Positions 1-11,607 of a stretch of 64,000 bases of DNA are shown in pieces; position 1 is the stretch's first letter; the number at the start of each line of letters is the position of its first letter. Origin of the DNA: Paramecium sonneborni (lineage: Eukaryota; Ciliophora; Oligohymenophorea; Peniculida; Parameciidae); contig CAJJDN010000008.1 in assembly GCA_905182985.1 (NCBI GenBank), forward strand, positions 1 to 64,000. The letters run 5' to 3'. The translations under genes were made by a program, and so were the position numbers. The notes under the pieces were generated by a model, which made no database searches, had not been told where the DNA came from, and worked only from the letters and a program-made list of their open reading frames with translations.

Positions 1-194
1 AGTATAGTATAGTATAGTATAGTATAGTATAGTATAGTATAGTATAGTATAGTATAGTATAGTATAGTATAGTATAGTATAGTATAGTATAGTATAGTAT
101 AGTATAGTATAGTATAGTATAGTATAGTATAGTATAGTATAGTATAGTATAGTATAGTATAGTATAGTATAGTATAGTATAGTATAGTATAGTA
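1..194. repeat. AGTAT pentanucleotide tandem array
   Basis: About 39 perfect head-to-tail copies of AGTAT with no interruption, starting at the window edge, so the true length is unknown. It is not the Paramecium telomere (C4A2/C3A3 type). The array is followed directly by AT-rich DNA. On the minus strand it contains no TGA in one frame, so ORFs can run through it without meaning anything. Confidence 0.97.
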
Positions 195-450
195 AAAAAC
201 AAGAATATCAAAGTAAAAATAATCAGAATGATAAATGAAATATCATTAAAACAATATTGTCTTTTAAATGCATATTTAAATGTTCCTATTGCAAAAATAG
301 GAGAATTTAACACCTCTACATTGGGACTTAAAATTTCAGCTTTATGCAGACAGTTTTTGACCAAACACAAACCCATGTTAGCATCAGATTTTATAAGAAT
401 ATCAAACTTCAAAATTATCTCAGAATTAATATATTTAAATATTTTCTTTC
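195..450. other. Unassigned stretch, open on both strands
   Basis: The plus strand is open from an ATG at 228 to a TGA near 612 in a frame that does not join the gene starting at 451. The minus strand is also open throughout and runs into the AGTAT array. Neither translation resembles a family I know, and neither uses TAA/TAG glutamine codons as the real genes here do. I see no supported gene. Confidence 0.4.
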
Positions 451-1539
451 ATGCTTTTAAATTTGGCATTCCTTTTCATTTCAGCCAATAGTTAGTTTTT
501 TAAATAGCTTTAAAACAAAAGAATTTAGAACTCAAATTATCAAATGTCAGATCATTCACTTAATACTCTCTACTTCTTTACTCCTTCATAAGATAATTCT
601 TATTATATGATTGAATTTCATTTGGAGGAGCAGGATTAAACTTTTCTAATTTTCAACTTTGATACTAAATCTATTTCCAGAGAAGATAGCAAAATTCAAA
701 TATCAAGGTTTTTTTAAATTTTATTTACTTAGTGAGTATGACGGTAGATTGAATAGACGGATAATAATTCACAATGAAAATAATCAAGAATCTCAACTTT
801 AAGTTATTTCAAATAAGTAGACAAAGTACGAAATAACCATAACTCCTTTAACAAAAATTAATGATAATTGTTTAAATGATTGTAATTAAAATGGAATTTG
901 TAATGTAAATCAAATATCTAATGAAAGAATTCCAACTGTGAATGTTATGAAGGATATTTGGGCAGAGATTGTCATTTACCAGTCTTCCAAATAAAAAACT
1001 CTGCCTAAAATGTCTTATCAATAAATTCCAAAATATAGTATTATGTGATGGACTTATAAGGAGAAAAATAATTAGTTTCCCTATCCTTTTAAGTAATTTT
1101 ATTTTTTTATGAATCTTAGATAGAAATTTATGCTGAATTACAAATATCATGTTTTGATGAAATCAAATTATCATATGAGAGTGAAGAATTAGATAATTTA
1201 AAAATTGTCAAGGTGTATTTTGAATTAAATAATTAAACATCTAACAAAGACTTCCTCGTTTTTGTAGTTGAAAAACTTATCGGTTATGATTAACATTTAA
1301 GAACTCTTTCTATTAATCAATAGCATAAAGAAGAGCATAGTGATACTAATAATGACGATGATAAAAAAAATAATAATAATAATGCCAATATTGAAAAAGA
1401 TAATGACGATAATGACGATGATAATTCTATAACAATAAAGATATCTATTGGAGTAGGTGTAGGTGTAGGAGGAGGTCTTTGTTTATGCCTAGTAATTGTT
1501 TTGATCTGTGTAAAAATTAAATTTAATGTAAATAATTGA
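451..1539 (+). CDS. Secreted-ectodomain transmembrane protein with EGF-like module, lacking RING
   Basis: A protein of 337 residues encoded in four exons (introns of 25, 23 and 27 nt; 1014 coding bases). The start at 451 gives a signal peptide (MLLNLAFLFISANS). A Cys-rich EGF-like module lies near residues 133-159, ending in ECYEGYLGRDC. A low-complexity Asn/Asp stretch is followed by one membrane segment near 306-328 and only about nine cytosolic residues. It shares its layout with the gene at 5034, which adds a long cytosolic tail with a RING-H2. Removing the 23-nt intron is what brings the last EGF cysteines into frame. Function unknown; a cell-surface or endomembrane role is inferred from topology. 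Confidence 0.75.
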
Positions 1540-2413
1540 AAAATAAATCAGGATGTTCTTGTTTTTTATATATCCTTACTTAGCATACATTTTAAGTTTT
1601 GTTCCTCATTTTTATATTTTTATTTTTTTTTTAATTTCTAAAAAATGATGCAAAATAGATCGAAAAAAGATCCTAACTTCGCTAAATTGAATCCTTTTTT
1701 TAATTATTGTTTATAATTTCCACTTAATTAAATTTTAACGAAAATCTAAAAGGCTATCGTACACCAAGCAGATAAAAAAGGTAATAAAATTCCTATTTTA
1801 AATATTAAATCAATGGAATGAGTTTATTCGAAATTATCAATTCAAATCTAAATTAAACAGGATAACCATTTAGCCATTTTGGACTTGATTGGATATAAAA
1901 TATATCTCTCTATTTTGAACTGAGTTAGTTGTATAATGATTTACAATGGGTGTTGAAGCTGATTTTAGTTATGGATTTCTAATTAATAAAATGTTGAATT
2001 AAATATTACCATCTTTTCAATTGCAGATAACTTCATAGTTCCAGTATTGTTGACAGTCTATGGAGAATCTTCGATTCCAGATTTTGGGGCAGTTAGAAAA
2101 GTGTAGTCGTCGCTGTTGCTGATATATTTACAGAAAATGGAAGCAAATTTTGCTTTTGGACCTAAATTTAAATAAGAAAGAATTCACAGAGATTATTATT
2201 GCTTAATATCAACATAGTGAGTAATTTAGGTTAAAAGTTTGTAATTCAATTCCTATTTGGGATTTTGGTTTAGAACTTTTGTGTCTAATCAGTTTGCTCC
2301 ATCAAAAATGAATGAATGATGAAATTATAATTATAAAAAAATTTCTTCACTCTCTTGATTACTTTGTCTTATTTTTATTGAATGAATTTTATTTATAATA
2401 TTCAAATTAATAA
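1540..2413. other. Probable gene relic, no intact gene
   Basis: Short stretches look coding but do not join. A frame from an ATG at 1645 ends in TGA near 1821. Another good-looking segment (about 1969-2220, containing LTVYGESSIPDFGAV) has no start and ends in TGA. No GT...AG pair of Paramecium size links them. The Lys-rich start at 1645 vaguely resembles the juxtamembrane part of the 5034 gene, so this could be a decayed member of that family, but that is a guess. Confidence 0.35.
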
Positions 2414-3717
2414 TCACGTAGAATTAACAAACTTAATCTAATCTTTTTAAATTGTCTACCCTTCTTTCAGTAAATACTGATTATATATTATAAATGAAAT
2501 AAGGGTTAAAAATGTTGTTATGTAAAGATAAGAAAAGTCATAAAGTAAAGATTTCTCATTAAAAATAGCCCACCAAATTGATGATAATCCAAACCCAAGA
2601 CTCTAACATAAATTGTAACCTGCAAATGCATGATTTTTTGTAGAAATTTATTTTGTAATTACTATTAAAGCTAAAGATGATATGGAACTATCTGAATATC
2701 CAATTAATGCACATCCAAATAATGTTAATAAATAATTATTATTTGTATTTCCAATTTAGGATAACAAAATACCAATAAAATTAATTAAGAAACTGAAATA
2801 TAATACATAATTTTCTTTAAACCTTTCGCTTAATTTGCCTGCTGTTATCCCGCCAATCACTTAACCAATTCCAGTTATTAAGAATGTTATAAAAATTTTA
2901 TTATACAATTCAGATTCTTAGAATCCTAGTTTTTATACAAGAACAGGTATAAATAAGTAAATTACAGAATTCATCAAACCAGCAAAAATTAGAACTCCTA
3001 AAAATAAACAATATTTCTTAAAGCTGATTTATTTGTACAAAGCTAATAATTAATATTTTATTTCCTCCAACATTGATCTGGCTTCTCTCTTCTTCTAAAT
3101 TTTATTATCACGAATACAGAAAAATAGTGCTTATAAAATAATAGAGATGATAACAATTATGATATAGAATGTAAATATATCAAAATATTAGTTTAAATAA
3201 TAGCCTTAAATATATTTATTTACATACCAATTATATTTGATAAAATATTCGACATGCTAGTAAAAGAAAAACTTATTCCAAAGAATAATTCTCTATTTGA
3301 GTTGTTGCACATAAAATTAATATAAGCAACAAAAGAAACATAAAAAATTGTTTAAAGAACACCAGCAATCAAAGATGTAATCACTGTGATCGTTTCAACT
3401 AAAGCCTTTGAGCATTATTCCTAACATCCTGCTACTAAAATTCCGCCAACTAAAAAAATGTTTAAGTTAAATGAACTAATAATGAATATTTTTTTAAAGT
3501 TGACTGACTCAATAATTTTATCCACTACTAGTAACATCATTGGCCCAAAAAGATAATTGCAAACATACTAGAGTGATGCGAGTGTATTAAAACCGTAATT
3601 CGAATACATTGTATAAAGAATATTTTTTCCTGCGCTAGTAAAGCTTAATAACAGCATAATGATGGAGTCAAAATAAACCATCTAAAGAAAGCCATCAAAA
3701 TATTCTGATTTCATCAT
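2414..3717 (-). CDS. UNC93-like major facilitator superfamily membrane protein
   Basis: A protein of 426 residues with one 23-nt intron (3205-3227); 1281 coding bases. It is almost entirely hydrophobic, with about 11-12 membrane segments. An early segment reads LLSFTSAGKNILYTMYSNYG, and paired Gly-rich helices in the C-terminal half (FLITGIGQVIGGITAGKLSE) resemble the MFS loop between TM8 and TM9. The order and small N-terminal tail fit the UNC-93-like branch, whose members regulate channels or traffic receptors; the substrate cannot be told. Starts MMKSEY at 3717, the first Met of the frame. Confidence 0.8.
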
Positions 3718-5033
3718 TTTAAAGTTTTTTAATTTAAAATATTTTAGTTTATGTGCAATCTGGTTTTTCCTTTTAGTCAAAAAGAACTTTTGAAATTTTA
3801 TTTCTCATTTATATATATATAGAAGTTCATATTTTTTTATCTTTAAATTAAAAAATATTTTTTGCAAATTTTGAATCTTAAGTCATCATCTCATTCACAA
3901 AAAGAAATTTCAATTTAATAATATATAATTTTTTCAATCACTGAGTTGAAAACTAAAAATATCATGTGTTTTAGAGAGTTTGAATGCATATCCATAAAAA
4001 CATACTTAACATTTCCTCAAATATTTTTGATAATTATTACAAAATTAAATTGCTGTGATTATCTTAATAAAAACAAGTTTGATTATTTGAATAACAGACT
4101 AATCATTCTTTTGGAATAAAAGATATTACAAAATCATTAATTATTAATTTTAGAAAACAAAAGATAATTCAAATACACAATGAGATTAATAAAAATTTAA
4201 TTCAAATCAATAAAAAAACAAAAATTTGAATTTGCTAATTATTAATTTTTAAAAGCATAGAATGGGGAAAATAGCTAAAAAGTAGGAGACACATAGAATA
4301 ATTTTTTTTTATATAAAACAATAACCAAATAAAAAAATACATCAACCTGATGAAATAAAAACTGAAATAATAGAACAAAGTTAAAAATTAATATGATTAG
4401 GGAAAATCGAAAAAACTTATCTTGGCATCAGCTTAAGTTTTAAAAATTAAATAGGTATTTAATCTTTATGGTATTAAAATGAAATACCATAAGGGGGCAA
4501 CAATTAATTTAAACTTTCAAGCATTCTTAATGATAATATTTTCATAATTTAGAATTAAAAGAAGTTGTGAATTATCAACTTATCTATAAGATTTAATTTA
4601 GATAATCAAAACAATCAAGCAAAAAAAAGAAGGAAAAAGAATGAGTTGTAGAAATATAGGGAAACTAAGAATAATTAAGGCAGAACCTAGATTTATTCTT
4701 AATTGATAGAGTTTGATAAACAATATAAAAGGTTCGGTAATGAATAATTTCAAAGAAATTTGGTAATTATTTATCCTAGTTCTAAGATATATTTAATTAT
4801 ACTTAAGGAAGTGATGATTTTATAATAAATTCTAAGTAAAAAAGCTCTATTTTGGAACATCGGCCCTAAATAAATAGTTTAATTTATATATTTTTTCACG
4901 TAATATATTAATTTCGATTAAAATAAAAATAAATAATTTATGGAGCATTCTATATAGAAATAGAGAATTATTTAAGCAACGCGCAGTATTTATGGATGTT
5001 TAGATTCTTTTGTTTAGAAATAATTATATTACT
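3718..5033. other. AT-rich spacer, no supported gene
   Basis: I see no recognisable protein. A plus-strand reading from an ATG at 4262 can be kept open to a TGA near 4713 by assuming two introns, but the product is compositionally poor and the introns are arbitrary, so it is not called. The rest is AT-rich without obvious structure. The two flanking genes are divergent, so both promoters should lie here. Confidence 0.5.
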
Positions 5034-6403
5034 ATGAGAAATACTTTCGCAATAGCTTTACTACTCCTAATCACATTAGAAGTTTCTTCTCTAAAAGTCT
5101 CAATAAATAAAGAGAATCCATCTATGAAAATTGCTTTCCCTCGTACATAATCGGCAAACACAACTTTTGATATAGAATTTTCTAATTCTCTTTTTGAATA
5201 TTATTCTGTAGAACTGATGCAAATTTCTCCAGAGGCTGCCGATATTGCTTTATTGTATATGGAATCTTAACCTTCTTTTTTAGAAGATGGAGAATTGATC
5301 TATGATGATATGGATTATGATAGGTATTTTGATTTTAATTATCATTAGTTATGCTTAAAAAAAAAGGGAACACTTTTTATTAATTCCTAGCTCTATCGGA
5401 TAAGTGTATATAACTATTTTGACTAATGTTTCTATCTCATTTGATATAGTCATTTCTGGATCTCAAGAAAAATTGTGCCCAAAAAGATGTAGAGATAATG
5501 GGAAATGTATTGATGGTATTTGTGATTGCATCAAACCATTCATTGGAAGGGATTGTTCTATCAAAGCTATGGAAATTCTAAGAAATACTTAAATTGGAGT
5601 TGGTAGTTCTAATGATCATGATTTCTACTTTTTCTATGAACAGGATGGATCATAAAAATTACGATTAGAAATATCTGTATTAATTAATTTAAACATTTTA
5701 GACTTAAGATTAATTTGATTCAGTATTTGCTTATCTTCTTGTTCCTGATCTTGTTTATTTGCCAACATCTTTGATTTATACTTAAGGTGCAAACATAACT
5801 ATGAATTAACCATTTTCAGTAATGATTGATTAAAAAAATCGTAAAAAAGAAAAAATAGATCCTAATCCAGATAAGTTAATTCTTTTTATACATGGAAATA
5901 CTTTTACAATAAAATTAGATGATATTTCACAAGACGATTCAAAATAAAATAAACTAATAATAATAATAGTAAGTTGTATTGGAGGATCTCTTTTGCTTTG
6001 TTTCATAGGATTTTTCACTAGGAGGGCTTACTTAAAAAGATAAAGAGATAAATAAACACCAGCCACACCTAATATTGATAATGATATAAAAGAAAAAGAT
6101 TTAGAAGTACAAACTTATAAAGTAGAACATAAATAACAATATGATGATGAACTCTAAATTATCTCTAATAATCAATTGTAAGAAGGATAAGATAACTGCG
6201 GAATTTGTTTGGAATCCTTAAAAACTACTAAAATAATAAGAAAAACTCCTTGCAGGTATACATTTCATATATATAATAGTCATATATTCCATGGCAACTG
6301 TATTGAGAAATGGCTTTAAAAAAATTCTTATTGCCCTTTCTGCAGATTTGATCTGAAAGTTTAGATAACCAAAAAAGAAGAGGAACTTATTCAAGAAGTA
6401 TGA
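5034..6403 (+). CDS. EGF-like transmembrane protein with cytosolic RING-H2 domain
   Basis: A protein of 431 residues in four exons (introns 25, 25 and 24 nt; 1296 coding bases). Order: signal peptide (1-19), ectodomain with an EGF-like module at about 139-166 (CRDNGKCIDGICDC then GRDC), membrane segment at about 292-312, acidic/Gln-rich linker, and a RING-H2 at 372-412. The RING ligands are visible as CGIC, CSHIFHGNC and CPFC, the C3H2C3 pattern of E3 ubiquitin ligases. Expected to place ubiquitin-ligase activity at a membrane, with the EGF part outside or luminal. Related to the RING-less gene at 451; a larger protein at 58892 has the same overall plan. Ligand and substrate unknown. Confidence 0.88.
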
Positions 6404-6457
6404 ACATCTTAAACCTTTATTATTTATTTAAATAGAATTTTTATAAACTTATGTAAT

Positions 6458-8033
6458 TCATTCATTTTCTTTTAATAAAGCCACTAATTCATCATATGAT
6501 AATTTATTATTTTAATCTTCTATTGAATCACCTAATTTCATTAATTCTTTCCATTCACTTTCAGTTAGATCAGTTTTAACAAAAAATACTTTTAACTCAT
6601 TAGCACTAATTTGACGGCTACAATCTTTGTCTAATTTATTAAAAAATAATTTAAGATTTTCTTAACTTAATAACTTCTTTTTATCACATGCAGCAATTAA
6701 AAATTCATTAAATTCTAAATATGAATTTTCATTTAAATCTAATTTTTTAAAAACTTCCTCAACTTCTTTTTTTGCCAAATTATCATTACCTAAATTTTCT
6801 TTATATAAATTTATAAGTTCTCTTTTTGAAATCCTTCCATCCATATCATTGTCAAGTTTGTTAAATGTTTCAGCTATTCCATCTCTTTCATCCTTAGGTA
6901 ATAAATAATCTATCATTAAACTTATTAAAATTATTTTTAGTTCATTTTTTCTTTTAAAATTCTTCGCCCTAAGTAAAACTCCTGAAACATTTAATGAAGA
7001 TTATTTTAAAGTTTTAAAATAATTATGATGTAAGCATTCTTTGGCAGTCGGTCTAATTCTAGAATCTTAATTCAACATTTGAATAATTAAAGAATATGCT
7101 TCTAAGTCTAATTTTTTTAAATCTTCTAATCGTTTAAATTTTTGTTCTTTAATATTTTCAAAAGTTAAATTCTTATACTTTTCTTTAAAAGGATGGATTC
7201 CAACTAATAATTCATATAAAACAACTCCTATTGACCATATATCTGCTGATGCTGACCATTTGTATGATTCTGAAAAGGTTTCAGGGGCTCTATAGCTTAT
7301 CTCAGTATTTAAATCTTGATGATTGTAAAAAATTTCATCGTGACCGCATAATTTTGCAAAATATTTGGACTTTTAAGCCAATAAAATATTTTTCGTAGTA
7401 ATGTTTTTATGCACCAAATTTTATAAATGAATGCTGAATATTGCTTACAACATCTATTTAATTATAAAAGTTATATGAGTTTTATTTTGATTATGGGCTT
7501 CATTCTACAAACTTTCTACCAAATTACCACCCTCACAATATTCTTTAACCAAATAAATATGATGCTCATCATTATAAAAATCAAATAATTTTATAATATT
7601 TGGATGATCCTATTATAAAATTCTTAATTACTAATTTTTTTATAGATTGAATATATTCTATGTATTCTTACAGTTAACCTTCAGTTAAAACATTTTTTGT
7701 TATTTTAGCAATTCTTTTTAATCCAGTAACTTTATGTTCCACTGTAAATAGTTTACCCTCATTGTTTTAGCTTTATAACTACTCATTTGTAATGTAATAG
7801 TCTAATTGAAATTTTTTATTTCTGTAAACTTATTAATTTTCCAATTAGAATAATTAAGAAACTTTATTTTTATCTTGGTTTTGAGATTGTAAATTTTATT
7901 TTTCTTTTGTAGCTGGTTCTGAATTTCGTTTAGGTTTCTATTAAAGTTCTTCCTATATATCAGGCAAACTTTTTTAATTGCCTTTTGATTATTTTTCTTA
8001 TTATTTGCCTTACTTTTAAGCGTTACAACCCAT
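6458..8033 (-). CDS. CDPK-like protein: inactive-looking kinase domain plus EF hands
   Basis: A protein of 517 residues with one 22-nt intron (1554 coding bases). The start at 8033 gives MGCNAQ, an N-myristoylation-type N terminus with an adjacent Cys. A Gln-rich linker precedes the kinase fold (about 93-340), followed by four EF-hand-like units. Two EF hands have canonical loops (DNDMDGRISKRE, DLNENSYLEFNE); the third is passable and the fourth degenerate. The kinase active site is missing: HRD reads HKN in VHKNITTKNIL and DFG is replaced by CGH in KLCGHDE, although the APE motif (RAPETF) and the beta-3 lysine remain. It probably acts as a Ca2+-regulated pseudokinase scaffold rather than an enzyme. 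Confidence 0.9.
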
Positions 8034-8238
8034 ATAATCTTATTTGAATAAAAACGAAGAATTAAATAATTATAAAATATATTTAGGAGTATTTCTTTAT
8101 TATTCGATTAATGATGTATCAACCAAAATATCAGTAAAAAGGATATTTAAAGAATTTAAACAAATAATTGACACAGTAATTTTAGCTTAAAATATTATGT
8201 AAAGGTATTATACACTTGCTGTAATATATTAAATAATA

Positions 8239-9018
8239 TCATAAAAACATTTATTTAGCTTCATAATATATATCATCTTGAATAACATCAGGTTTTTCAA
8301 TTTCCATTAATTAAAAAATATCTTTAATTTCAGGATCCAAGACATTTCCTAAATCATTTTTGTTATTCAAAATACTAAAAATACTATTAACAACACCTAA
8401 TTAAATTTAATTCTCTATTTCTTCATTATTTGTCTATTTTTTTAAATCTTACTCTAATCTGTCAATCTTTTATAAAAAATTATCAGATTTTTAATCAACA
8501 ACTTATCTTTTCATGCAAGTAATCAATTTCTTATTCATGAAATTGATCATTTCTTCTGACAGATATTCTTTATAAAATGGGTCATCCAAAATGATCATAA
8601 AAGAATCATAATTTATTGGAATAAGCAATCTTTATTTTTGCATGCTTTTCTTATCTTTCTATTATTTTTATTCAATTATGATAGATTCATTGTTAATTTA
8701 TTAAGGCTTCATATATGGAAGTAATGATAAAGCTTTTTACAATATATTTATACCCATTAATTCATCTGTTCTTTTGCCATTATTCATTTCTTACAGTTTT
8801 TTCATTAAATCCTAGCCAAACATTGGCATTTTCAATGGTGAAGCTTTATTATCTCGTTTATAATTTTTCCTTTCTCTATTTCTACTAGATGTCCTTGATG
8901 ATTTCTAATTAAATATTAATCAAACTTTTTTTTTTGATTTGTGCTTTGAAGAAGATCTATGACTACTAACTTTTTCTTTTTTTTTATGTTTATTTTTTTT
9001 TCTATCTGGTGTAGGCAT
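8239..9018 (-). CDS. Lys/Ser-rich coiled-coil protein, tandem paralogue 1
   Basis: A protein of 252 residues with one 21-nt intron containing an in-frame TGA (759 coding bases). The first 45 residues are basic and Ser-rich (MPTPDRKKNKHKKKEK then SSHRSSSKHKSKKK), like nuclear RS-type or chromatin tails. The remainder is Gln/Leu/Lys rich with a predicted coiled coil around residues 165-200. The neighbour at 9079 is a clear paralogue with the same N terminus and the same intron position; the two are 60 bp apart. No known domain recognised; nuclear location is inferred from composition only. Confidence 0.75.
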
Positions 9019-9078
9019 TAAGTAAAATTAATAATTAATATTTTGATAATTTATTTGATATAAATTTATTAGTCATCT

Positions 9079-9961
9079 TCACTTAAACAATTATTTTGCT
9101 TCCTCATAAAGGTCTTTTTCAAAATTATTTTATGTTTCAATTTCCATAGGTTACAGTAAATCTTTTATATCTGTATATAATTAGCTATGAATTCCATCTT
9201 CTTTATTATTTTGAAGCACTGTGAAAATACTTTTAATTAAATTTAATTGTTATTGTTGTTATTATTGCTATAATGATTCATCTTAAATCATGGGTTTTTT
9301 GAGATCCTATTCTAATTTCTCTATTTTCTCATTAAATTCTTCTTATTTTTAATCTTAAACTCTTTTTTTTATTAGATCAATTATTCTTTTCTTAATTTAA
9401 GATAATATATCATCTGTTAATTATTCTTAATAAAACTAATCTTCTAAGATTACCATTAATGTATCATAAGTAAACGGTACTAACATTCTCTGCTTAAAAG
9501 TATTCTTCATGTTTTTTTATTATCTTGAGCTCTTTTTTGTTCCAGGGGTGGGTAACACAATAGGAATCTGCTAATTAATAATTGGAAGAAAACCAAATGC
9601 TATAATTTATTAATCCATATTATACCTGATAATCCCATCAATTATTATTAATCATCATTTGAAGGCCTTCTTCCATCTTTCATTTGCTCTTAAATTTTCT
9701 TTAAAATTTCTAAATTAAATCCAGGAAGACTTCCAAACATATCTGTTAATTGCTTGTCACTTAAAGTCTATGTATTATGAGGAGATTCCTTAATCTCTTT
9801 TTTGTAATCCTTTTTTTTTCCTCTACTTGGTGTTCTTGAAGATTTCTAATATTAGAAAAAAATGATACTTTTTTCTTCGATTTATGCTTAGGAGAAGATC
9901 TATGACTACTATCCTTATCTTTTTTCTTATGTTTATTCTTCTTTCTTTCTGGAGATGGCAT
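9079..9961 (-). CDS. Lys/Ser-rich coiled-coil protein, tandem paralogue 2
   Basis: A protein of 277 residues with introns of 23 and 26 nt (834 coding bases). It begins MPSPERKKNKHKKKDKD followed by SSHRSSPKHKSKKK, nearly the same as the gene just downstream at 8239. The C-terminal half also aligns (both have a Met-Val-Ile-Leu-Glu/Asp-Asp segment, a coiled coil, and an ending rich in Glu-Ala-Lys-Gln). It carries a poly-Gln run encoded by TAA/TAG/CAA and an extra intron absent from the partner. Family not recognised; a recent tandem duplication. Confidence 0.75.
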
Positions 9962-10200
9962 TTAATCAAATAAATAAATATATTTTAATTATGAAAATAT
10001 ATTAAGTTTCTAAATTATAAAAAATAAATTTAAGCATTTATCAACTAATTTTTAAGAAAAATGAAAGATTTTTTATTGATCAAAATTAAAAAAGTGAGAG
10101 AGAATTATAAGCACTTAATTGATTAATTATGAATTTATGGTTGTATTTAAATTAATAGTATTTATATATTTATATTCATTAATCCAAAAAGAATAATATA

Positions 10201-10556
10201 ATGTCAGTATAACAAACCGATGCAGCTCAAAAACTCTAATTTGGTGATTATGAGAAAGTCAAATTTACTTTTAGTGGATTAGACAAATATATTGTTATGG
10301 TAAAATTAAAAAGTAAAAAAGCAAGGAATTAAATACAAAAATTGCTTTGGAAGATTTAAAGTTTACATTTGCAAATATTTTAAAGACAGACTTTTTTGCT
10401 AAAAGACTCGAATATCATGTTATGAAAGGATTTAAAAATACATAATTATAACCACAAAAATCTTTATCTTAATAAGAGATTCCAATTGAATTTAAAGGTT
10501 CAGGTCCCGGTTAATAACTTAATATACAAGTTAAATTTACAGAAGAAGGAGCATGA
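10201..10556 (+). CDS. Small hypothetical protein
   Basis: A protein of 109 residues in two exons (intron 26 nt, 330 coding bases). Begins MSVQQTDAAQKLQFGDYEKV and ends QVKFTEEGA. No signal peptide, membrane segment or known domain. The alternation of hydrophobic and polar residues suggests a small beta-rich soluble domain. It is the first of three short plus-strand genes; I do not recognise it. Confidence 0.65.
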
Positions 10557-10691
10557 TTATTTAATATTCATTTATATTGAAAAACTATAATAAAAATTTT
10601 GCTAATCAAAATATTTAAAAGTATCATTATAAATAATTTAGAAAATTTGATTTTCTTATTTCATAAATTGAAGATTTAAAGATGTAACATA

Positions 10692-11045
10692 ATGAATTTA
10701 AGAACAAAAATCCAAACTCACTTAAATGAATTAAAATTGAAAATAAGTATTTTTATTTTTTTACATAATTCAGAGAATATTGATGAAATATTAACTTAAA
10801 TCAAAGAAATTGAAAAATAAATATAAAATTAAATTATTAACTTTTAATTCCATAAAAAAGCATGGGGAATGTTTTGGAATAATAAATCAATCATCAATAT
10901 TAAAAAGCATTAATATTTAGTTTCAATTCCAGATCTTTATATTCCAAATAGATCTTAGAATTGTTCTACAGCTCCAAGTCCTGGAATGAAGGTCTAAATT
11001 AAAAGTGCTTATAAAAAAGGTCTATAGTGTAATTTTGAATTTTGA
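10692..11045 (+). CDS. Small hypothetical protein
   Basis: A protein of 108 residues with one 27-nt intron (327 coding bases). The N-terminal 45 residues form an amphipathic helix rich in Lys, Glu and Ile; the C-terminal half is basic and includes IPDLYIPNRSQNC. No recognisable family. Glutamine codons are mainly TAA/TAG, as in the better-supported neighbours, which supports real coding. Confidence 0.55.
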
Positions 11046-11114
11046 TTAGTTTCTATATTGTATTTGAGTAGAGAATGAGTAGAATTATAAAATATTAAAT
11101 ATAATAAAATAAGT

Positions 11115-11592
11115 ATGAGTTTTAGTCATGAATAATTGATAAGGATGTTAAATAATGAATCCTTTTAATTATCCGAACCCACTACGCCATAAGTTTAACC
11201 AAAAGAAGATGAAACATAATTATTATAAAAATAGTTATTGGACTTAGTGCAATAAAACTCATAATTTAACAATTAACTAAATATAATTAAGGATTAGATA
11301 ACTAAATAAGATTGTAAAATATATTTATAAATTAGTGATCTTTTAAAATTTATCAAAAACTAAATAAAGATTAGAAAGCTAGTTGCAAGAATAAATGTAA
11401 AAAAATTAAAAATTATAAGAAGAATGTGATTTGAAGGATTAGGAAGAAAAAGAATTAAAATAATAAATATCAATAATAAGACCCAAAAAAAGATTATTTA
11501 CTTAATAAAGTGTTGGCAAAGTGGTAAATTTTAATATGACATATAATAATAATTAAAAGAAAAATTCAGTTATCGTGTCAATAAAAAAGTGA
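11115..11592 (+). CDS. Coiled-coil protein
   Basis: A protein of 151 residues with one 22-nt intron (456 coding bases). The middle part (about 45-115) is an uninterrupted Gln/Glu/Lys/Leu heptad-like coiled coil; the tail is basic (RPKKRLFTQQSVGKVVNFN). It ends 15 bp from the stop of the minus-strand gene at 11608, so the two 3' ends almost touch. Function unknown. Confidence 0.65.
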
Positions 11593-11607
11593 TTAAATAT
11601 ATATAGG

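Noticed and set aside
1..194. AGTAT array as a telomere
   Set aside because: Paramecium macronuclear telomeres are mixed C4A2/C3A3 (G4T2/G3T3) repeats; this motif lacks such runs.
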